DNA of 64,000 nucleotides from Welwitschia mirabilis (lineage: Eukaryota; Gnetophyta; Gnetopsida; Welwitschiales): positions 269,408,923 through 269,472,922 of the forward strand of contig JBOZIK010000001.1 of assembly GCA_051453625.1 (NCBI GenBank). Direction: 5' to 3'. A program made the position numbers and the translations under genes. Shown here piece after piece: positions 60,901-64,000 of the stretch. The notes under the pieces were generated by a model, which worked only from the letters and a program-made list of their open reading frames with translations, searched no databases and was not told the origin of the DNA. Each line of letters starts with the position of its first letter. Positions within the stretch are counted from its first letter, which is position 1.

Positions 60901-62140
60901 GATGATGTTTCTTTGTGGCATTGTAGAGTTGGTCATCTTAGTGAAACTAGAATGAAGGTACTTGTTGCTAAGAACCTACTACCTAAGTTTTCTTCAATTT
61001 CTCTAGATTTCGGTCATGATTGTGCTGTTGGTAAAAATAAGCATGTTGCTTTTAAGAAATCTGTTCTGGATAGGGACATACGAAAACTTGATCTGGTGTG
61101 TTCCGATGTTACTAGTCCAATTTCTGTCACGTCTTTAGGTGGTGCATCATATTTCATTATATTCATTGATAGATTTAACAGAAAGACATGGATTTATTTT
61201 ATGCATTCTAAAAGTAAAGCATTAGAAAAGTCTAAGGAGTTTAGAGCTAGAGTAGAAAACGAATCTAGCTATAAAATAAAGTGTCTTATCACTGATAATG
61301 GGGGTGAATACACCTCCTATGAGTATTCTGAATTTTACCAGTAGGTGGAATTGTACATACCAAAACACCCCCAGGAACACCACAAAATAATGGTGTTGGT
61401 AGAAAGATATAATCGTATATTTCTTGATAGAATTAGATCCGTGTTTGCTCAATCTAGTGTACCTAAGATTTTTTGGTTAGAGGCTGCTAGAACAGCTACT
61501 TATTTGATCAACCGTTCTCCTTATTCAGCCTTAGATGGTGATATTCCAGAATCTGTCTAGAGTGAGAGTTCTTTTTCTTTGTCTCACCTGCGTGTTTTTG
61601 GATGGGAGGTGTATATCCATTTGTAGGGTACAAAAAAACTAGAACAATGTGGTAGAAAATGTGTTTTTCTTGGCTATGGGGGAGATGATTTTGGATATAG
61701 GCTTTGGGATCCTATGGCACATAGACTTGTTAGATCATGTGACATTGAATTCAGAGAAGACGTGATGTTTTACAGGTCATAGGAGAGCATTTAGAATAAG
61801 GAAAGTTCTGATTCTTGCACCCTGCACAAGCTTGAACAAGTTGATGATGACGAAAGGCATAATATACATGGGGAAAATGACCAGCCTAAACCAACCTTGA
61901 GAGGAAAGTTCAAGTTCTGAAACTGAATCTGATTCTGATGATGATGGAACCCAAACTTCAGCACATTGGGTTCGTGGATCCCCCAGAGTTACCAAGCACA
62001 TTGAAAAGTGTTCTCCATCTTTACATTATGTGCTGTTTACAAATCAGGGAGAACCTGAATTCTTTGAAGAAACTATTTCTTCTTTTGAATCTCGTAAATG
62101 GAAAGTTGTCATGGAAGAAGAAATGAAATCCCTTGAATAG
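60862..62140 (+). pseudogene. Copia 6 integrase and linker
   Basis: The frame 60862-61344 gives LWHCRVGHLSETRMKVLVAK and DCAVGKNK (zinc-binding H-H-C-C, with the first Cys replaced by His), LDLVCSDV and FIIFIDRFNRKTWIYF (first Asp block) and CLITDNGGEYTSYEYSEF (second Asp, intact). A stop follows, then VERYNRIFLDRIRSVFAQSS and FWLEAARTATYLINRSPYSA, and CVFLGYGGDDFGYRLWDP. Only a few stops and frameshifts separate blocks that are otherwise close to consensus. Confidence 0.88.
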
Positions 62141-62149
62141 AATCATTCT

Positions 62150-62415
62150 TGGGATTTGGTTCCCTTACGTAAAGGGAAAATACCGTTAAGATCTAGGTGG
62201 GTGTACGTTATCAAACAAGAGGCAAATGGTGAACAATGCTACAAACCATGATTGGTGTTTAAACCAGGTATTGATTTTATAGAAATATTCTCACTTGTTG
62301 TGAAACACATGTCTATTCGGATTTTGTTTGGCATGGTTGCCTGTTTTGATTTGGAGTTAGATCAATTAGACATTAAAACAACTTTTCCGCATAGTGATCT
62401 AAAAGAGGAATTTAT
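62150..62415 (+). pseudogene. Copia 6 RT start, cut by a gap
   Basis: It reads RSRWVYVIKQEANGEQ, FKPGIDFIEIFSLVVKHMSI then RILFGMVACFDLELDQLDIK and KEEF, the first half of the copia RT domain, and stops at the 100-N gap 62416-62515. Confidence 0.85.
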
Positions 62416-62515
62416 NNNNNNNNNNNNNNNNNNNNNNNNNNNNNNNNNNNNNNNNNNNNNNNNNNNNNNNNNNNNNNNNNNNNNNNNNNNNNNNNNNNNN
62501 NNNNNNNNNNNNNNN
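62416..62515. other. Assembly gap, 100 N
   Basis: Placeholder inside copia 6 RT; the sequence to its right repeats about 1.2 kb of the sequence to its left. Confidence 0.95.
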
Positions 62516-64000
62516 GTGGATTTATTTTATGCATTCTAAAAGTCAAGCATTAAAAAAGAGTAAAAGTTGAGAGCCAGAGGGGAAAATGAATCCGACTGTA
62601 AAATAAAGTGTCTTATCACTGATAATGAGGGTGAATACACCTTCCATGAGTTTTCTGAATTTTGCAAGTAGGCTAGAATTTTACATACCAAAACACCACC
62701 AGGAACACCACAAAATAACGGTGTTGCAGAAAAATATAATCGTGCAATTCTTGAAAGAATTAGATTTATGTTTATCAATCTAGTGTACCTAAGATGTTTT
62801 GGGCACAAGCTGCTAGAACATCTACTTATTTGATCAGCCGTGCTCCTCATTCAGCCTTAGATGGTGATATTCCAGAATCTGTTTGGAGTGGGAGTTCTTT
62901 TTCTTTGTCTCACCTACATGTTTTTGGATGCCCAATGTATGTCTATTTGTAGGGTACAGGAAAACTAGAAAAACGTGGCAGGAAATGTGTTTTTCTTGGC
63001 TATGGAGGAGATGATTTTGGATATAGGCTTTGGGATCCTGTGGCACATAGAATTCTTAGATCACGTGATGTTGAATTCAGAGAAGACATGATGTTTTACA
63101 GGTCACAGAAGAGCATTCTGATTCTCGCACTTTGCACAAGCCTAAACAAGTTGATGATGATGAAAGGCGTAATACACATGGAGAAAATGACTAGCCTCAA
63201 CAAAACCAACCTGAAGAGGAAAGCTCAAGTTCTGAACTTGAATTTGAGTTTTTGGGTTCGTAGATCCACCAGAGTCACCAAGCAAATTGAAAGGTATTCT
63301 CCGTCTTTACATTATATATTGTTTACAAATTAGGGAGAACTTGAATCCTTTGAAGAAGCTATTTCTTCTTCTGAATCTCAAAAATGGAAAGTTGTCATGG
63401 GAGAAGAAATGAAATCCCTCAAATAGAATCATATTTGGGATTTAATTCCCTTACCTAAAGGGAAAAGACCATTAAGATCTAGGTGGGTGTACGTTATCAA
63501 ACAAGAGGCTAATGGTGAACAACGCTACAAAGCATGGTTGGTAGTGAAGGGATAGAACCAAAAACCAGCTATTGATTTTACAGAAATTTTCTCACCTGTT
63601 GTGAAACACACGTCTATTCGGATTTTGTTTAGCATAGTTGTGTGTTTGGATTTGGAATTAGAGCAATTAGACATTAAAACAGCTTTTTTTGCATGGTGAT
63701 CTAGAAAAGAAAATTTATATGCGTGTATCAGAGGGTTTGGAAGTCAAAAATAGAAATCTGGTTTGTAAGTTGAGGAAGTCTTTTTATGGCTTGAAACAAG
63801 CACCTCGTCAAGAGTACAAGAAGTTTGATGATTTTATGCGGGAAGAGGGCTACTCCAAATGTGATTATGATCATTGTGTACCTTCACATGACTGCTCTAA
63901 GTATGATTGTCATTCCTTTGTTTTATGTTGATGATATGTTGGTTGCTGGAAATAACATGAAAGAAATCAAAAGATTGAAGCATGAAATGTCCAAGACTTT
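62516..64000 (+). mobile_element. Second copia 6-type integrase-RT segment
   Basis: It restarts at the integrase words corresponding to 61190 and repeats the sequence to the RT (about 90 percent identity by eye). Pieces include CLITDNEGEYTFHEFSEF, CVFLGYGGDDFGYRLWDP, RSTRVTKQIERYSPS and WVYVIKQEANGEQRYKAWLV. It passes the point where the first copy was cut (KTAFF, IYMRVSEGLEVKNRN, FYGLKQAPRQEYKKFDDFMR) and reaches FYVDDMLVAGNNMKEIKRLK, with the RT catalytic YVDD intact, before the window ends. It may be a second element, a tandem duplication or a misplaced contig. Confidence 0.85.

Larger units (their letters stand above)
58970..62415 (+). mobile_element. Ty1/copia retrotransposon 6, first part
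   Basis: It has a 5' LTR (58970-59318), gag from about 59651, zinc knuckle remnant, protease, integrase, linker and the start of RT, all on the plus strand and with longer open frames than the other copies, so it is the youngest or most recently decayed. It ends at a 100-N gap inside RT. Sequence after the gap repeats its integrase-RT part (62516-64000). Confidence 0.88.

Noticed and set aside
1-64000. Search for CRISPR arrays, prokaryote-style operons, tRNA and rRNA genes
   Set aside because: No regular spacer-repeat array, no operon-like gene packing, and no sequence that folds as an intact tRNA or matches rRNA was seen; the content is eukaryotic repeat DNA.

Overview
This looks like nuclear DNA from a large-genome land plant, most likely a seed plant. 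It is A+T-rich and full of degenerate Ty1/copia and Ty3/gypsy LTR retrotransposons, many primed by initiator tRNA-Met-like sites. It has one recognisable host gene, with very long introns (5.1, 11.6 and 13.8 kb). Introns this long filled with copia relics would fit a gymnosperm, but nothing in the sequence proves that.

Host gene. On the minus strand, four exons (55845-55970, 44060-44248, 38828-38947, 24851-25069) encode the last 217 residues of a ubiquitin-activating enzyme (E1): the end of the second adenylation domain and the C-terminal ubiquitin-fold domain. All three introns are phase 0 with GT/AG ends, and the exons have no internal stop. Every transposon frame around them is broken, so the gene looks maintained. 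The start of the gene was not found and presumably lies beyond the right edge. The residues look less like the usual plant UBA1 and more like the animal UBA1 type.

Layout. 1-7.65 kb: a degenerate minus-strand copia, flanked by arrays of an imperfect palindrome (AAGATGTCTT). 7.65-16.2 kb: a plus-strand Ty3/gypsy element. Its integrase is split by a compact 2.6-kb LTR element that carries no pol genes. 16.2-24.8 kb: mostly unassigned AT-rich DNA with a tRNA-derived SINE candidate, a 263-bp tandem duplication and two islands of higher GC. 24.8-56.0 kb: the E1 gene. Its introns hold a plus-strand copia (28.5-36.5 kb) with a minus-strand copia nested in it (32.2-35.3 kb, exact 5-bp target duplication, RT and RNase H deleted at a 31-bp hairpin), an LTR/integrase fragment (39.5-40.8 kb), a possible solo LTR (43.0-43.5 kb), and two more plus-strand copia relics (49.3-51.2 and 52.1-55.0 kb). 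56.0-59.0 kb: noncoding, with a diverged repeat pair. 59.0-64.0 kb: a better preserved plus-strand copia whose integrase-RT segment appears twice, either side of an assembly gap.

Assembly. Nine runs of N interrupt the window. Six are flanked on both sides by near-identical sequence (23 bp to about 1.2 kb), so these are probably unresolved repeats or unmerged contig ends rather than missing DNA. No RNA gene, CRISPR array or prokaryote-type system was seen. The most distinctive items are the divergent E1, the hairpin-junction copia deletion and the pol-less LTR element.
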